A stretch of DNA of 64,000 nt. It comes from Halomonas sp. A40-4. Lineage in GTDB: Bacteria; Pseudomonadota; Gammaproteobacteria; Pseudomonadales; Halomonadaceae. The stretch spans positions 682,001-746,000 of the forward strand of contig NZ_CP065230.1 of NCBI RefSeq assembly GCF_015767635.1. Direction: 5' to 3'. The stretch's first letter is position 1. Each line of letters begins with the position of its first letter. Shown piece after piece: positions 8,762 through 19,047 of this stretch. The position numbers and the translations under genes were made by a program. The notes below the pieces were generated by a model. It was not told the origin of the DNA, searched no databases, and was given only the letters and a program-made list of their open reading frames with translations.

Positions 8762-9313
8762 ATGCAACCATTACGACGCCTGCCTTGGACACTGACGGTA
8801 AGGTTAGTCCCGGCTTTTGTGCTGGGGCTAACCGGTTCACCATTAGCCGGAGCGGGGTCCACCTCTGCTCCGGCTAATGCGTCTGAGCTCCTGGTAGTGA
8901 CCGATGAGCAGGGCGAGCAGCTCTTCCAAACGCCAATGCCCGAGGGCTCGCGCTGGTGCCTGAAATGGCAGCATTCGGTGGAGAAGTTTACGGTCCTGGA
9001 CTGTTACCGAAATCACGCGGGGGTGATGGAACTGGAACGCAGCCACCAACCCGACTTTGCCGCTGGCCTGGGGCACATTTACGGCCGTGGCGAGCAGGTT
9101 TCCGATGGTCAGGGCGGATATTGGATCGAGCACATCGACGAGCCCGTTCCAGGGAATCAGTATGTATTGCGTGTCGGCGCACCTGCCGTTAACCACCGCC
9201 TGGTCTGGCAGCGCAATGGACAGGCACACAGCTTCAGCCTGAGCCGTCGGGCAGCCGGCGAGCGGGTAACGCTGGGCCTGACCGAGGCAGCTGACGCCAA
9301 CGCGAAAAACTAA
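8762..9313 (+). CDS. DUF1850 domain-containing protein
   Basis: A 183-residue protein with a basic, hydrophobic N-terminus that looks exported. It contains the DUF1850 pattern: an FxxxWxHSVEKF-type stretch (LKWQHSVEKFTVLDCYRN), the HIYGRGEQVSDGQGGYW segment, and ISLSRR-like residues near the end (FSLSRRAAGER). DUF1850 genes are regularly found between the TAXI binding protein and the fused TRAP permease, as here, 20 bp after one and 31 bp before the other. The biochemical role is not known. An accessory role in transporter assembly or substrate handling is an inference from position. Confidence 0.8.
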   Translation: MQPLRRLPWTLTVRLVPAFVLGLTGSPLAGAGSTSAPANASELLVVTDEQGEQLFQTPMPEGSRWCLKWQHSVEKFTVLDCYRNHAGVMELERSHQPDFAAGLGHIYGRGEQVSDGQGGYWIEHIDEPVPGNQYVLRVGAPAVNHRLVWQRNGQAHSFSLSRRAAGERVTLGLTEAADANAKN

Positions 9314-9344
9314 TCAGCCAGATATATCGTCTGACGAGGACTCC

Positions 9345-11354
9345 ATGAGTGAATCAAAACAACCTTCGGTGGTAATGCCCGGCGGCAATGTGGTCCAGCC
9401 ACGTGCTGTGTTGTGGTGCATTACCATCGTGGCGGTAGGGCTCTCACTGTTTCAACTTTACTCAGCGGGCATCCAGCCGTTGGGCCTGTTTTATCAGCGC
9501 AGCATTCACCTGGCGTTGATCATGATGCTGGCCTTTTTGATGTTCCCGGTGTTTGGCGGAGGGCGTCCCAGGGGCATTGTTGGCTGGGGGCTTGATGCGG
9601 TGTTTTTTACCGGTGCGTTGATTACTGGCGGCTATCTGGTGCTGTATCTCGATGAGATCATCAATCGGGCCGGTTTCTGGTCCCAGACCGATATCATGGT
9701 GGCCTGCATCGCCACGGTAACCGTGCTGGAGGCGAGCCGCCGAGCGGTAGGCCTGAGTATGACCATGATCGGGCTGATTGCGATTCTTTACGCGATGGCA
9801 GGGCCACGCGGTGATCTGGCCTGGCTGGGGGAGTGGCTGCCTGGCATCTTGGGGCATCGGGGCTATAGCTTTGACCGTATTGCGGGTCAGCTCTATCTTG
9901 GCCAGGAGGGTATTTTCGGTCTGCCGCTGGGCGTGGCCGCGACCTATATCTTTATTTTCGTGCTGTTTGGCGCTTTTCTGGAAAGTACCGGTGCCGGCAA
10001 GTTTTTTATCGACATGGCTTACGCGGCGACGGGCCGCCAGCGGGGCGGGCCCGCTAAAGCGGCGGTCTTGGCCTCCGCGGGTATGGGCTCCATTTCTGGC
10101 AGTGCAATCGCCAATGTGGTGACCACCGGCGCCTTTACCATTCCGCTCATGAAGCGCCTGGGTTATAAGCCCAAGCAGGCCGGTGGTATCGAGGCGGCTG
10201 CTTCCACAGGGGGGCAGATCATGCCGCCGCTGATGGGAGCAGGGGCGTTCTTGATCGCTGAATATACCAATACGCCGTACCTTGAAATCGTCAAGATCAG
10301 TATCCTGCCCGCGATTATGTACTTTGCAACGGTTTACCTGTTCGTGCATATCATCGCGCTTAAGCAAGGCATGCAGGGTATGGCCAGAAGCGAGCTGCCC
10401 CAGATGCGCCAGGTGATGAAGGATGGCTGGCACTTCCTGCTGCCGCTGGGCGTTCTGGTATGGCTGCTGGCGATGAGCATGTCACCCAGTCGCGTCGGCT
10501 TTTATGCGGTCGTCACCATGGTGGCGGTGGCCGTGTTGCGTTATGTGTTGTGGTTCTTCTTTGTGGCCCCTCGCCAGGGTGAAACCGTGACGGCCCACAG
10601 CATCAAGGAGATGGCCGCTGCGGGGTTCAAGAAACTTGTGGAAGGTCTGGAGTTGGGGGCGCGCAATGCCGTCGCCGTCTCCATGGCGTGTGCCGTTGCG
10701 GGGATCATCGTGGGCATTGTCGGGCTTACCGGCCTGGGGCTTAAGTTCTCGTCGATGATGATGGCGTTTTCAGGCGGCAACATTGTGCTCGCACTCATCA
10801 TGGTTCTGCTGGCAAGCCTGGTCCTGGGGATGGGGCTGCCGGTCACCGCCAGCTATATCGTGCTGATCGTGCTGGTCGGCCCGGCGCTGACGACAGAGTT
10901 CGGGATTCCGCTGCTGGTTGCCCACCTGGTGGTGTTCTGGTACTCCCAGGACTCTAATGTGACGCCGCCCATTGCCCTTGCGGGTTTTGCCGGGGCCGCC
11001 ATTGCGGGCAGCAAGCCCATGGAAACCAGTTTCCAGTCGTGGAAGTTCGCCAAGGGACTGTATCTGATTCCGCTGTTCATGGTGTTTAATCCGGAGATCA
11101 TCGTGGGCGGTCCAGTGCCGCTGGTGATCTGGAACGCGGTGATCGCCTTGCTGGCGCTCTGCGCCTTTGCCGCTGCGTTGGAAGGTTACCTGTTCACCCG
11201 CATGGGGTGGCTGTCACGTGTGGCGATCGCGGTAGCTATCGTCGGCGTGTTCTACCCCAACCTGATGGCGGAAGTTGCCGGGGTGGTCGTCATGAGCGCG
11301 GCGATTATCGCCAACTGGCTGGCCAGTCGCCGGGAGTCTGCTGTCGCGGCCTAG
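9345..11354 (+). CDS. TRAP transporter permease, fused small and large subunits (TAXI type)
   Basis: A 669-residue polytopic membrane protein that fuses the DctQ-like 4-TM part (about residues 20-160) to the DctM-like large subunit. It contains typical TRAP blocks: GAFLESTGAGKFFIDMAYA, ASAGMGSISGSAIANVVTTG, EAAASTGGQIMPPLMGAGAF, and VLGMGLPVTASYIVL. It should catalyse Na+-driven uptake of an organic acid with the binding protein encoded 0.6 kb upstream. ATGAGTGAATC follows a GAGGACTCC ribosome site. It is the last gene of the operon and is followed directly by a strong terminator shared with the convergent mrcA. Confidence 0.93.
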   Translation: MSESKQPSVVMPGGNVVQPRAVLWCITIVAVGLSLFQLYSAGIQPLGLFYQRSIHLALIMMLAFLMFPVFGGGRPRGIVGWGLDAVFFTGALITGGYLVLYLDEIINRAGFWSQTDIMVACIATVTVLEASRRAVGLSMTMIGLIAILYAMAGPRGDLAWLGEWLPGILGHRGYSFDRIAGQLYLGQEGIFGLPLGVAATYIFIFVLFGAFLESTGAGKFFIDMAYAATGRQRGGPAKAAVLASAGMGSISGSAIANVVTTGAFTIPLMKRLGYKPKQAGGIEAAASTGGQIMPPLMGAGAFLIAEYTNTPYLEIVKISILPAIMYFATVYLFVHIIALKQGMQGMARSELPQMRQVMKDGWHFLLPLGVLVWLLAMSMSPSRVGFYAVVTMVAVAVLRYVLWFFFVAPRQGETVTAHSIKEMAAAGFKKLVEGLELGARNAVAVSMACAVAGIIVGIVGLTGLGLKFSSMMMAFSGGNIVLALIMVLLASLVLGMGLPVTASYIVLIVLVGPALTTEFGIPLLVAHLVVFWYSQDSNVTPPIALAGFAGAAIAGSKPMETSFQSWKFAKGLYLIPLFMVFNPEIIVGGPVPLVIWNAVIALLALCAFAAALEGYLFTRMGWLSRVAIAVAIVGVFYPNLMAEVAGVVVMSAAIIANWLASRRESAVAA

Positions 11355-11396
11355 CCTGCTAACGGCCCGATCGATGCAGTGAAAAACCGCCGCATA

Positions 11397-11426
11397 AAAA
11401 AAGGCCTGGCATATCGCCAGGCCTTT
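11397..11426. terminator. Bidirectional intrinsic terminator between TRAP operon and mrcA
   Basis: A perfect 8-bp GC-rich stem, GGCCTGGC (11403-11410) and GCCAGGCC (11416-11423), with a 5-nt loop, flanked by A-runs on the left and T-runs on the right. It can end transcripts arriving from either side, which suits the convergent genes. Confidence 0.9.
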
Positions 11427-11444
11427 TGCGTGGAGTGGGGTTGG

Positions 11445-13976
11445 CTAGAAAATCGATTCCGCCGTGCCGGAGCCTTGTGAGCCACTGGCCTCTTCCAGTT
11501 CACGGCTGATCTGTCTGTTTTGGTAGTCAGGCAGGTGATCCTCATGGAACAGCTCAACGATACCGCCAGACTGGTCGTCGCGCAGGCGACGGCCGCTATC
11601 CGGATCAATGCGCGCGGTAATGACCGTATCCGGGCGCTCAGGCAACGCCTGGGGCGTTCCTTCCAGGGCTTGCCCCATAAAGTCGATCCAGATAGGCAAC
11701 GCTGCCTGGGAACCATACTCGGAGATGGTCTCGTTGCTGTCCTTGCCTACCCAGACGGTGGTGACCAGCTCGTCGTTAAAGCCTGCAAACCAGGCATCAC
11801 GCTGGCTGTTGGTGGTGCCGGTTTTACCGACGATATCGTCGCGCTCAAGGCTCAGCGCGGCGCGTCCGGTGCCTCTCTCGATCACGTCACGCATCATGTC
11901 GCGGAGAATGTACACCGCAGCGGGGTCGGCGACGCGTTTCGCCACAGGGTAGTCGTGGCCGTTTATCTCCACCGTCTCCTGACCGTCTTCACATTCACGG
12001 CAGGCCACTTGCGGGTTTGCCTCGTCGATGGTTTCCTCTTCTTCGTCACCTTGGCGAGCGACCCGTTCGATAAACCAGGGGGAGACCTGGAAGCCGCCGT
12101 TGGCCAGCACCGAATAGGCATTGGTCATTTCCATCGGTGTTAGCGTTGCGCTGCCCAGTGCCAGCGAAAGACCGTTAGGCAGACGCCCTTCGGCAAAGCC
12201 AAAGCCTTTCAAGTATTCAAGCGTGTAGTTGATGCCCATGCTTTGCAGAACGCGGATGGTCACCAGATTGCGTGAGCGGGCCAGCGCCGGGCGAAGGCGC
12301 ATGGGGCCCTGGAAGTCGCGGCTCGAATTCACCGGGCGCCAGAGCTCGTTGCTGCCGTCATCCATCACCACGGGGGCATCATTGACCACGCTGGCCGCGT
12401 TCATCTCGCCGTCTTCAAGGGCGGCAAGGTAGATAAACGGCTTGAAGATGGAACCGGCCTGGCGCTGGGCCTGAATGGCGCGATTGAATTTACTGGCGTT
12501 GAAGTCAAAGCCGCCCTGAAGCGCACGAATTGCCCCGGTGCGTGGGTCTTGGGCGACCAGCGAGCCTTCTGCATCGGGTAGTTGCGATAAGCGAAGCTGA
12601 CCCTCTTCATTTTCAACCACACGGATCATATCGCCACGCACCGCGATCTCCTGCGCCGAGCTGGGTTGGGCACCGCGGCTGCGCGGGCTGAGATAAGGTT
12701 GGGCCCAGCTCAAGCCTTCCCAAGGTATCTGGCGTAGTTCGCCGTCAACCAGAACCTCCATTTCCTGGCCGCTGCTCTCGACGACAATCGCTGGCTCCAG
12801 CAAGCCATAGCGAGGCGTGCGGTCCAGGACCTGAAGCCAGTTGCTGACATCGCCGTCAATGCCTTCGATTTCAGTTTGGCTTCGCGCGGCCGCCTGGCGG
12901 GCGGTTTGGCGAATTTCCGGTGACTCGGCAAGCTCTTCTTCCAGGCCCCGGGTTTCGGTCTCTTCCTGGGCTTCAACCAGGCTTGCGGCAATGTCGCGTT
13001 CCTCGGGCCCGCGCCAGCCGTGGCGCCGGTCGTAGGCAATCAAGCCGTTGGCCAGAGTGCGGCGGGCGGTGGGCTGCAACTCGCTGTCGATGGTCGTGTA
13101 AATGCGGTAGCCGCCGGTATAGGCATCGTCCCCGAAGCGATCGACGGCGTATTGGCGGGCCATTTCGGCCACGTAGGACGCATCCACTTCCGGCACGGTG
13201 GAATGCCGCTCTGCGGTCACCGGCGCTTGAACGGCTTCACGATAGGTCTCTTCGTCGATGTGGCCCAGCTCGCGCATGCGGAACAGAATCCAGTTGCGGC
13301 GAATCAGCGAACGTTCAGAGTTGGCCAGGGGGTTAAACGCCGAGGGGGCTTTGGGCAGGCCAGCGATCATGGCGGTTTCGGCCAGCGTCAGTTCATCCGG
13401 GGGTCTGTCGTAATAGGTGTCGGCCGCCGCGGCAATCCCGTACGCCCGGTTACCCAGGAAGATTTTGTTTACATAAAGTTCAAAAATTTCTTGTTTGTTT
13501 AACACCTGTTCCATCTGCAGGGCGAGCAGTATTTCGCGGATTTTACGCGTGAAGGTTTGGTCCAGCGTCAGCAGATAATTGCGCGCCACCTGCATGGTAA
13601 TGGTGGAGCCGCCGGACTGGATGGTTCCCCCGCTCTGCATCAGTTCCAGGGAGGCGCGCGCCAGGCCGCGCGGGTCCACGCCCTGGTGGTCGAAGAAACT
13701 GGCGTCTTCGGCGGCGGTCAGTGCGTTGATCATCTCATCGGGGATTGCCTCGAAGTCAATTTCGATGCGTCGTTCTTCGCCAAACTCCCCGATCAGGCGC
13801 CCGTCGCGGGTCAGGATGCGCAAGGGGGTGTGCAATTCAAAGTTTTGCAACTGACGAACGTCCGGAAGGCCCGGAGCGAAATAGATAGCGGCGCCGACCA
13901 GGGCAAGAACGACGGCACCGGTTAGCGAGACCAGAATGCCCAACAGCGACACAATAAGGGTGCGGAGAAACGTCAT
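11445..13976 (-). CDS. mrcA: Penicillin-binding protein 1A, bifunctional transglycosylase/transpeptidase
   Basis: An 843-residue class A PBP anchored by one N-terminal membrane helix. The glycosyltransferase family 51 domain shows EDASFFDHQGVDPRG, GGSTITMQVARN and RKIREILLALQMEQ. An OB-like insert follows. The transpeptidase domain shows the SxxK motif in QAGSIFKPFIYLAALEDG and the KTGTT motif in VGKTGTTNSQRDAWFAGF. It polymerises and cross-links peptidoglycan in the periplasm. It is divergent from pilM, an arrangement conserved across many gammaproteobacteria. Length matches the family (about 800-850). Confidence 0.96.
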   Translation of the reverse strand: MTFLRTLIVSLLGILVSLTGAVVLALVGAAIYFAPGLPDVRQLQNFELHTPLRILTRDGRLIGEFGEERRIEIDFEAIPDEMINALTAAEDASFFDHQGVDPRGLARASLELMQSGGTIQSGGSTITMQVARNYLLTLDQTFTRKIREILLALQMEQVLNKQEIFELYVNKIFLGNRAYGIAAAADTYYDRPPDELTLAETAMIAGLPKAPSAFNPLANSERSLIRRNWILFRMRELGHIDEETYREAVQAPVTAERHSTVPEVDASYVAEMARQYAVDRFGDDAYTGGYRIYTTIDSELQPTARRTLANGLIAYDRRHGWRGPEERDIAASLVEAQEETETRGLEEELAESPEIRQTARQAAARSQTEIEGIDGDVSNWLQVLDRTPRYGLLEPAIVVESSGQEMEVLVDGELRQIPWEGLSWAQPYLSPRSRGAQPSSAQEIAVRGDMIRVVENEEGQLRLSQLPDAEGSLVAQDPRTGAIRALQGGFDFNASKFNRAIQAQRQAGSIFKPFIYLAALEDGEMNAASVVNDAPVVMDDGSNELWRPVNSSRDFQGPMRLRPALARSRNLVTIRVLQSMGINYTLEYLKGFGFAEGRLPNGLSLALGSATLTPMEMTNAYSVLANGGFQVSPWFIERVARQGDEEEETIDEANPQVACRECEDGQETVEINGHDYPVAKRVADPAAVYILRDMMRDVIERGTGRAALSLERDDIVGKTGTTNSQRDAWFAGFNDELVTTVWVGKDSNETISEYGSQAALPIWIDFMGQALEGTPQALPERPDTVITARIDPDSGRRLRDDQSGGIVELFHEDHLPDYQNRQISRELEEASGSQGSGTAESIF

Positions 13977-14169
13977 GAATGGAAAGTACCCGTGGGATGA
14001 ATAAAAAAGAGACGGTATCTAAACGACCGTATCACGCAACTGGCTGCCATTATAGGAAGCCAAGGCGGCCGCCACCAGTGTTGATGTGCCATCATGCGGC
14101 GTGAGTGTGACTCGGCTTAAAATCATGTAACCTCGAGCAACGCGATAGGCAAGCGACTCCGGACCCATA

Positions 14170-15231
14170 ATGCGCTTACTCAAACCTCGTAACGGGTTGA
14201 TCGGCGTCGATATTACCTCGGCGACTGTCAAGCTGCTTGAACTCAAGAACGCTCATCAGAACTTTCAGGTGCAAAGCTACGCCGTGCGTCCGCTTCGTGA
14301 AGGGGCGGTAGTGGAAAGACGCATCCGTGATATCGACGACGTCGCCCAGGTTCTCAGTCGCGCGGTAGAACATGCCAGCCCGTCAACGCGTAAAGCGGCG
14401 GTGGCCGTACCTGCGAGCGCGGCGATCACCAAAACGCTCAGCTTTCCGCGATCACTCAGTGAAGACGATATTGAAGCCCGCATCATCGCCGAGTCAGACC
14501 GGCATATTCCGTTTCCGTTCAATGAGGTGGCGTTTGATTTTGAGTGCCTGGGGCCATCGCCATTTGACGATGACCGTCAGCAGGTGGTGCTGGTGGCCTG
14601 CCGCCAGCAGGATGTAAGCCAGTTAACCGAGACCCTCGAGCGCGCCGGGCTCGAGCCCGCCGCCGTTGAAGTTGAAACCTTTGCCATGGAGCGATCGTTT
14701 GAAGTGCTGCGCCGCCAGCTTCATGTTCAGGACGACCCCGACGCCTGCGTCGGCCTGGTGGATATCGGGGCCAATATGAACGCTTTTCACGTCGTGCGCG
14801 GTGGGCACATCGTCTACAGCCGTGACACGGTCTTTGGTGGCCGCCAACTGACCGATGCCATCCGCGACCGTTACCAATTAAGTATGGAGGAGGCCGGTTT
14901 TGCCAAAAAACGCGGCGGCCTGCCCGATGACTATCCTGACAGCGTGCTTAACCCGTTTTTGGAAACGGTCGTACAGCAGGTGGGCCGCTCACTCCAGCTT
15001 TACTACACCGCAGGGCGTCAACATGAGGTTCAGCATATTGTTCTGGCCGGTGGGTCGAGCGTAATTCCTGGCTTGGCAGAGCGTATCGCTGAAGATAGTG
15101 GCATGAACGTGACGATCGCCAACCCCTTCCAGGCCATGGCGGTCAACAAGCGCCTGGATGTCGAAGCGCTCACCAACGATGCCCCGGCGATGCTGACTGC
15201 AGGCGGCCTGGCCATGAGGGTTGGGCAATGA
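14170..15231 (+). CDS. pilM: Type IV pilus inner-membrane platform protein PilM
   Basis: A 353-residue actin-like (FtsA/SHS2-type) cytoplasmic protein. The opening GLIGVDITSATVKLLEL, the central VGLVDIGANMNAFHVVRGG and the late VLAGGSSVIPGLAERI are the nucleotide-fold motifs. PilM binds the short N-terminal tail of PilN and links the inner-membrane PilNO complex to the assembly machinery. It opens the pilMNOPQ operon; its stop overlaps the pilN start by 4 bp. The unit is divergent from mrcA. Confidence 0.96.
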   Translation: MRLLKPRNGLIGVDITSATVKLLELKNAHQNFQVQSYAVRPLREGAVVERRIRDIDDVAQVLSRAVEHASPSTRKAAVAVPASAAITKTLSFPRSLSEDDIEARIIAESDRHIPFPFNEVAFDFECLGPSPFDDDRQQVVLVACRQQDVSQLTETLERAGLEPAAVEVETFAMERSFEVLRRQLHVQDDPDACVGLVDIGANMNAFHVVRGGHIVYSRDTVFGGRQLTDAIRDRYQLSMEEAGFAKKRGGLPDDYPDSVLNPFLETVVQQVGRSLQLYYTAGRQHEVQHIVLAGGSSVIPGLAERIAEDSGMNVTIANPFQAMAVNKRLDVEALTNDAPAMLTAGGLAMRVGQ

Positions 15232-15791
15232 GCATCACCATCAACCTGTTACCCTGGCGTGAGGAGCAGCGCGAACGGCGCACGCGGCGTTTTTACTACT
15301 TTATGGTGCTGATGTTGTTGTTAGGCGTCGCACTCGGCTGGGGCATCGCCAAGTTTTATTCAATGCAACTGGCTGCCCAGCAACAGCGCAATGCGTTTAT
15401 TGAGGCTCAAACCCGCGAGCTGACAGCGGATATTGGCAACCTGGAGCGCTATAAGGCGGACGCCCTGCGGCTCGGTGAGCAACTGGTGTTGTTCCAAACG
15501 CTGCAAACACAGCGGGCCAGCACCGTTGAGCTGTTCAATGCACTCGCTAGCAGCGTCGCCAGCGGTGTGGTCTACCAGCAGGTGTCGCGCAACGGTGCCC
15601 AGGTCAGCATCGAAGGGGTCGCGGCCAGCGAACGGCAGGTGTCCGAGCAGTTACGCCGAGTGGCTGACAGTCGGGCGTTTGGCGTGCCATCGCTATCGGA
15701 AGTCGAGAGTGACGCTGAGGGTGGCGGCCGACAGTTCCGCTTCGATGTTGAGCAACCCTCACTGTCGGCTTCCGCCGAGGAGCAGCCATGA
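15228..15791 (+). CDS. pilN: Type IV pilus alignment protein PilN
   Basis: A 187-residue bitopic protein. The N-terminal INLLPWREEQRERR motif, which binds PilM, is followed by one membrane helix (about residues 23-43) and a periplasmic coiled-coil plus ferredoxin-like domain. It pairs with PilO to connect the cytoplasmic ATPase side with the secretin. ATGA overlaps join it to pilM upstream and pilO downstream, so the subunits are probably made in balanced amounts. Confidence 0.95.
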   Translation: MSITINLLPWREEQRERRTRRFYYFMVLMLLLGVALGWGIAKFYSMQLAAQQQRNAFIEAQTRELTADIGNLERYKADALRLGEQLVLFQTLQTQRASTVELFNALASSVASGVVYQQVSRNGAQVSIEGVAASERQVSEQLRRVADSRAFGVPSLSEVESDAEGGGRQFRFDVEQPSLSASAEEQP

Positions 15792-16417
15792 TCTGGAAGC
15801 GGGCGCGTTGGGCGCAGGAATGGCAACAGCTGCGCGATGTCGATTGGCGAGACCTGGATGTGAAAGAAGCCGGTGGCTGGCCATTGCTGCTCAAAGCGCT
15901 TTGCGGTGGGCTGGCCTTGCTGGTGGCTGTATTGATAATGGAATGGTTGATTATCGGCGAGCGGCGCGCCGAGTTGGCCAGTGCGCAGCAGCAAGAATCG
16001 CGCTTGCTTGGCGACTACCGTCGGCAGTCAGGTGAAGCGGCTCAATTGCCCAAGATACGCGAGCAGCTTGCCACGCTGGAAGACCAAATGGCGCGTGTGC
16101 GCGCCATCCTGCCCACCGGTGCGGAGATTCCATCGTTGCTCGATAGTATTAGCGATGCCGCGGTGGATAACCGGCTGACAATCGAAACCATTCGTCTGCG
16201 TCCCACGGTTACCCAGCCCCACTATGTGGAGCAGCCGCTGGATATACAGGTACGCGGCGACTTTCATCAGATTGCCCGTTTCGCCGCCGACATTGCCTCG
16301 TTATCCCGGCTTGTGACCCAGCACGACTTCACGTTGGCGCCCGTCGATACCACTGGGGACAGCCTGCGGCTTTCCTTGCTGGCGCGCACCTACCGAGATC
16401 GGGAGGAGGCTCCATGA
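15788..16417 (+). CDS. pilO: Type IV pilus alignment protein PilO
   Basis: A 209-residue inner-membrane protein. A cytoplasmic tail with a DVDWRDLDVKEAGGWP stretch is followed by a single helix (about residues 38-58), then a periplasmic coiled coil and a globular domain (LSRLVTQHDFTLAP). It forms heterodimers with PilN and contacts the lipoprotein PilP. Its start and stop overlap its neighbours by 4 bp each. Length is close to the family norm of about 205. Confidence 0.95.
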   Translation: MIWKRARWAQEWQQLRDVDWRDLDVKEAGGWPLLLKALCGGLALLVAVLIMEWLIIGERRAELASAQQQESRLLGDYRRQSGEAAQLPKIREQLATLEDQMARVRAILPTGAEIPSLLDSISDAAVDNRLTIETIRLRPTVTQPHYVEQPLDIQVRGDFHQIARFAADIASLSRLVTQHDFTLAPVDTTGDSLRLSLLARTYRDREEAP

Positions 16418-16953
16418 CGTCGTGGGTTCGCCGAGGGTTAGTCGCTGGATGGCTAGCGGGGTTTCTCCTGTTGACGGGCTGCGCGGATCCAGCGCTGTCG
16501 CAACTGGAGGCAACCCTTGACGATATACGGCAAACCTCCAGCAGTGAGCCGGTCATGGTGATTCCGTATGTGCCGCTTTACCCTGCACAACGCTATCAGC
16601 ACAGCGAGGCGCGCAGCCCCTTTTTGCCGCCACAATCGACACAGGACAGCGCGTACGGGGCGGCGGGTGAAAATGGCCCCGACCCGCAACGACCTGCCGA
16701 ACCACTGGAGCGCTTTTCACTGCAAGAGCTTCAGCTGGTTGGCACGATACGCATGGACGGTCGGCGAGTGGCCATGATTGCGACACCTGAGGGTGAGGTG
16801 GTTAACGTCAGGGAAGGTCATTATATGGGCACAAATTATGGTCGCATTGTTGCCATATCAGCTCAGGAGATTGAGATTCGCGAACGCGTCTACACCCAGC
16901 AAAATGGCTGGCAGACACGTCCTGCTTCGCTCACTATTGTCGATGAGCGCTAA
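16414..16953 (+). CDS. pilP: Type IV pilus lipoprotein PilP
   Basis: A 179-residue inner-membrane lipoprotein. A signal peptide ends in the lipobox LLTGC with cysteine at position 23. A proline-rich, flexible stretch with YQHSEARSPFLPP follows, then a C-terminal beta-domain (LQELQLVGTIRMDGRRVAMI, VREGHYMGTNYGRI) that docks on the N0 domain of PilQ. The gene overlaps pilO by 4 bp and ends immediately before the pilQ frame. Confidence 0.95.
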   Translation: MTSWVRRGLVAGWLAGFLLLTGCADPALSQLEATLDDIRQTSSSEPVMVIPYVPLYPAQRYQHSEARSPFLPPQSTQDSAYGAAGENGPDPQRPAEPLERFSLQELQLVGTIRMDGRRVAMIATPEGEVVNVREGHYMGTNYGRIVAISAQEIEIRERVYTQQNGWQTRPASLTIVDER

Positions 16954-17007
16954 ATGATGACGGGCATGCGCATCACGCAGCGACCCAAAGCAAGTGGATG
17001 GAGACCC

Positions 17008-19047
17008 ATGGCAAACACCTTGGTAAGCCGTTTTCGGCAAAGCATGCTGGCCGCAATGATGCTACTTCCCGGTTGGGCGGTGGCGTCGGTGCTCACCGAT
17101 CTCGAGGTGCGTGAAACGCAAGGCGGCGACGTGGCGTTGGAGTTGCGTTTCAGCGGTGAGGTGCCTGAGCTCAATGGCTACCCGCTGACGAACCCGCCGC
17201 GTTTGGCACTGGATCTGGCGGATACCCAAAACGGCCTGACCGAGCGTCGGACACGCGTTGACCTGGGGGGCGTTGAGGGCATTACCGCGCTGGAAGGCAG
17301 TGGTCGCACGCGCCTTGTGCTGGACCTGGAGGCGCCTCGCCAGTTTCGTTCATCGGTGTCCGGTGACCGGCTGACAGTGACCCTGGCGGCCGCTGGGGCA
17401 TCGAATGAGCTGCCTGTCGAACGCCTTGAAACAGCGCAGGGGCCCCAGGTGCAGGATATTGACTTTCAACGCGGTGAAAGTGGTGCAGGGCGCTTGTTGG
17501 TGACCTTTGATCGCGACAGCGTCAGCCCCAAGGTGCGCGAGGGTGGACGTAATGAGGTGATTGTCGAACTCGGGCAGGTGACGGTGCCCGACGCCCTCAA
17601 TCAGGTCTATGACGTGACGGATTTTGCCACGCCGATCTCGCGTATCACGCCGCGCCGCGGGCAACGCGGCAGTGAGCTGGTGCTCACCACCGATGGCCCC
17701 TATGCCATGGTGTCATCGCAGTCAGGCGATCAGTTGACGGTGGAAGTCCAGCCTGTCAGCGAAGTCCCGCAGCAGGCGCGTGTGGATCAAGGCGAGGAAT
17801 ATACTGGCGAGCGGTTGAGTCTTAACTTTCAGGATATTGAAGTGCGCGCCGTGCTTGCCACGCTCGCCGATTTTACCGGCTTGAACCTGGTGGCCAGCGA
17901 TAGCGTCAGCGGACGGGTAACGCTCAATCTTAACGATGTGCCCTGGGACCAGGCGCTGGACCTGATCCTCCAGAGCCAGGGGCTTTCCAGTCGTGAAAAG
18001 GGCAATGTGATTGTGGTGGCGCCGGCGAGCGAACTGGCTGAACTAGAGCGCCAGGAACTGGAAGCCCGCAATCAGCAGGAAACGCTGGCACCGCTTGTAA
18101 CAGAGTTTATTGAAGTGAAGTACGCCCGTGCCGAAGACCTGTCGCAACTGCTGCGTGGCGGTGAAGGTTTCGGTCTGCTCACCGAGCGAGGCCGGGTCAG
18201 CGTTGACCAACGCACCAACACGCTGCTGGTTCAGGACACCCCGGATCAAGTGCGCGAAATCGTGCGCACGCTGGACCGCCTGGATGTAGCCGTTCGCCAG
18301 GTGCAGATTGAAGCCCGCATCGTGATCGCCCGTGATACGGCTTCCCGCGAGCTGGGCATCAACTGGGGGGCGTCCAGCACCCGCGGATTTCAGGATGGCG
18401 GTGACGGCACATTCGAACGCCGCGATATCAATCCCGATGGGCTAAACCGTGCTCGCGGCGGGCTGGCGGTTGATTTTGGCGATACCTCCGACGCCGGTGC
18501 CGGGTTCAGCTTTGGCTACCTGGCCGGTGATGTATTGCTCGATCTTGAGCTGCGCGCCCTGGAAAGTGAGGGCAAGAGCCAGACCATTTCACAGCCCAAG
18601 ATCATTACCGCCAATCAGCGCACCGCTACCATCAGCCAGGGCGAGGAGCGTGCCTTCCAGAGTGTTGACGGTAACGATAATCCGGATACCGAGTTCAAGG
18701 AGGCCGAGCTATCGCTTGAGGTCACCCCGCAGATTACGCCGGATAACCGCATCATCATGGATCTGTTGATTCGCAATGACAGCTTCCGGGAGTCCGAGTT
18801 TGGGGGGGAACCGCCGATAGACACCAATGAAATCGAGACCCAGGTACTGGTCGATAATGGGCAAACCGTGGTGCTGGGCGGTATTTTAACCACCGAGGAG
18901 CTGCGTCAAGTCGCCAAAACACCGCTGCTCGGCGATATTCCCTTGCTGGGTCGACTGTTTCGCTATACCGAAGAGAGCAATGAAAAGGTAGAGTTGTTAG
19001 TCTTTATTACACCACGACTCCTTGATGATGGCTTAACGGTTCGCTAA
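17008..19047 (+). CDS. pilQ: Type IV pilus outer-membrane secretin PilQ
   Basis: A secretin of about 679 residues that forms the outer-membrane channel for the pilus. After the signal peptide come AMIN domains, an STN/N0 domain ([20 protein letters not shown]), a secretin N1 domain and the C-terminal secretin core ([29 protein letters not shown]). The start at 17008 is preferred because GGATGGAGACCC precedes it and it gives a normal signal peptide, [20 protein letters not shown]. The frame is open from 16954, directly after the pilP stop, so an 18-residue longer form is possible. pilQ and aroK overlap by 1 bp. Confidence 0.94.
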   Translation: MANTLVSRFRQSMLAAMMLLPGWAVASVLTDLEVRETQGGDVALELRFSGEVPELNGYPLTNPPRLALDLADTQNGLTERRTRVDLGGVEGITALEGSGRTRLVLDLEAPRQFRSSVSGDRLTVTLAAAGASNELPVERLETAQGPQVQDIDFQRGESGAGRLLVTFDRDSVSPKVREGGRNEVIVELGQVTVPDALNQVYDVTDFATPISRITPRRGQRGSELVLTTDGPYAMVSSQSGDQLTVEVQPVSEVPQQARVDQGEEYTGERLSLNFQDIEVRAVLATLADFTGLNLVASDSVSGRVTLNLNDVPWDQALDLILQSQGLSSREKGNVIVVAPASELAELERQELEARNQQETLAPLVTEFIEVKYARAEDLSQLLRGGEGFGLLTERGRVSVDQRTNTLLVQDTPDQVREIVRTLDRLDVAVRQVQIEARIVIARDTASRELGINWGASSTRGFQDGGDGTFERRDINPDGLNRARGGLAVDFGDTSDAGAGFSFGYLAGDVLLDLELRALESEGKSQTISQPKIITANQRTATISQGEERAFQSVDGNDNPDTEFKEAELSLEVTPQITPDNRIIMDLLIRNDSFRESEFGGEPPIDTNEIETQVLVDNGQTVVLGGILTTEELRQVAKTPLLGDIPLLGRLFRYTEESNEKVELLVFITPRLLDDGLTVR

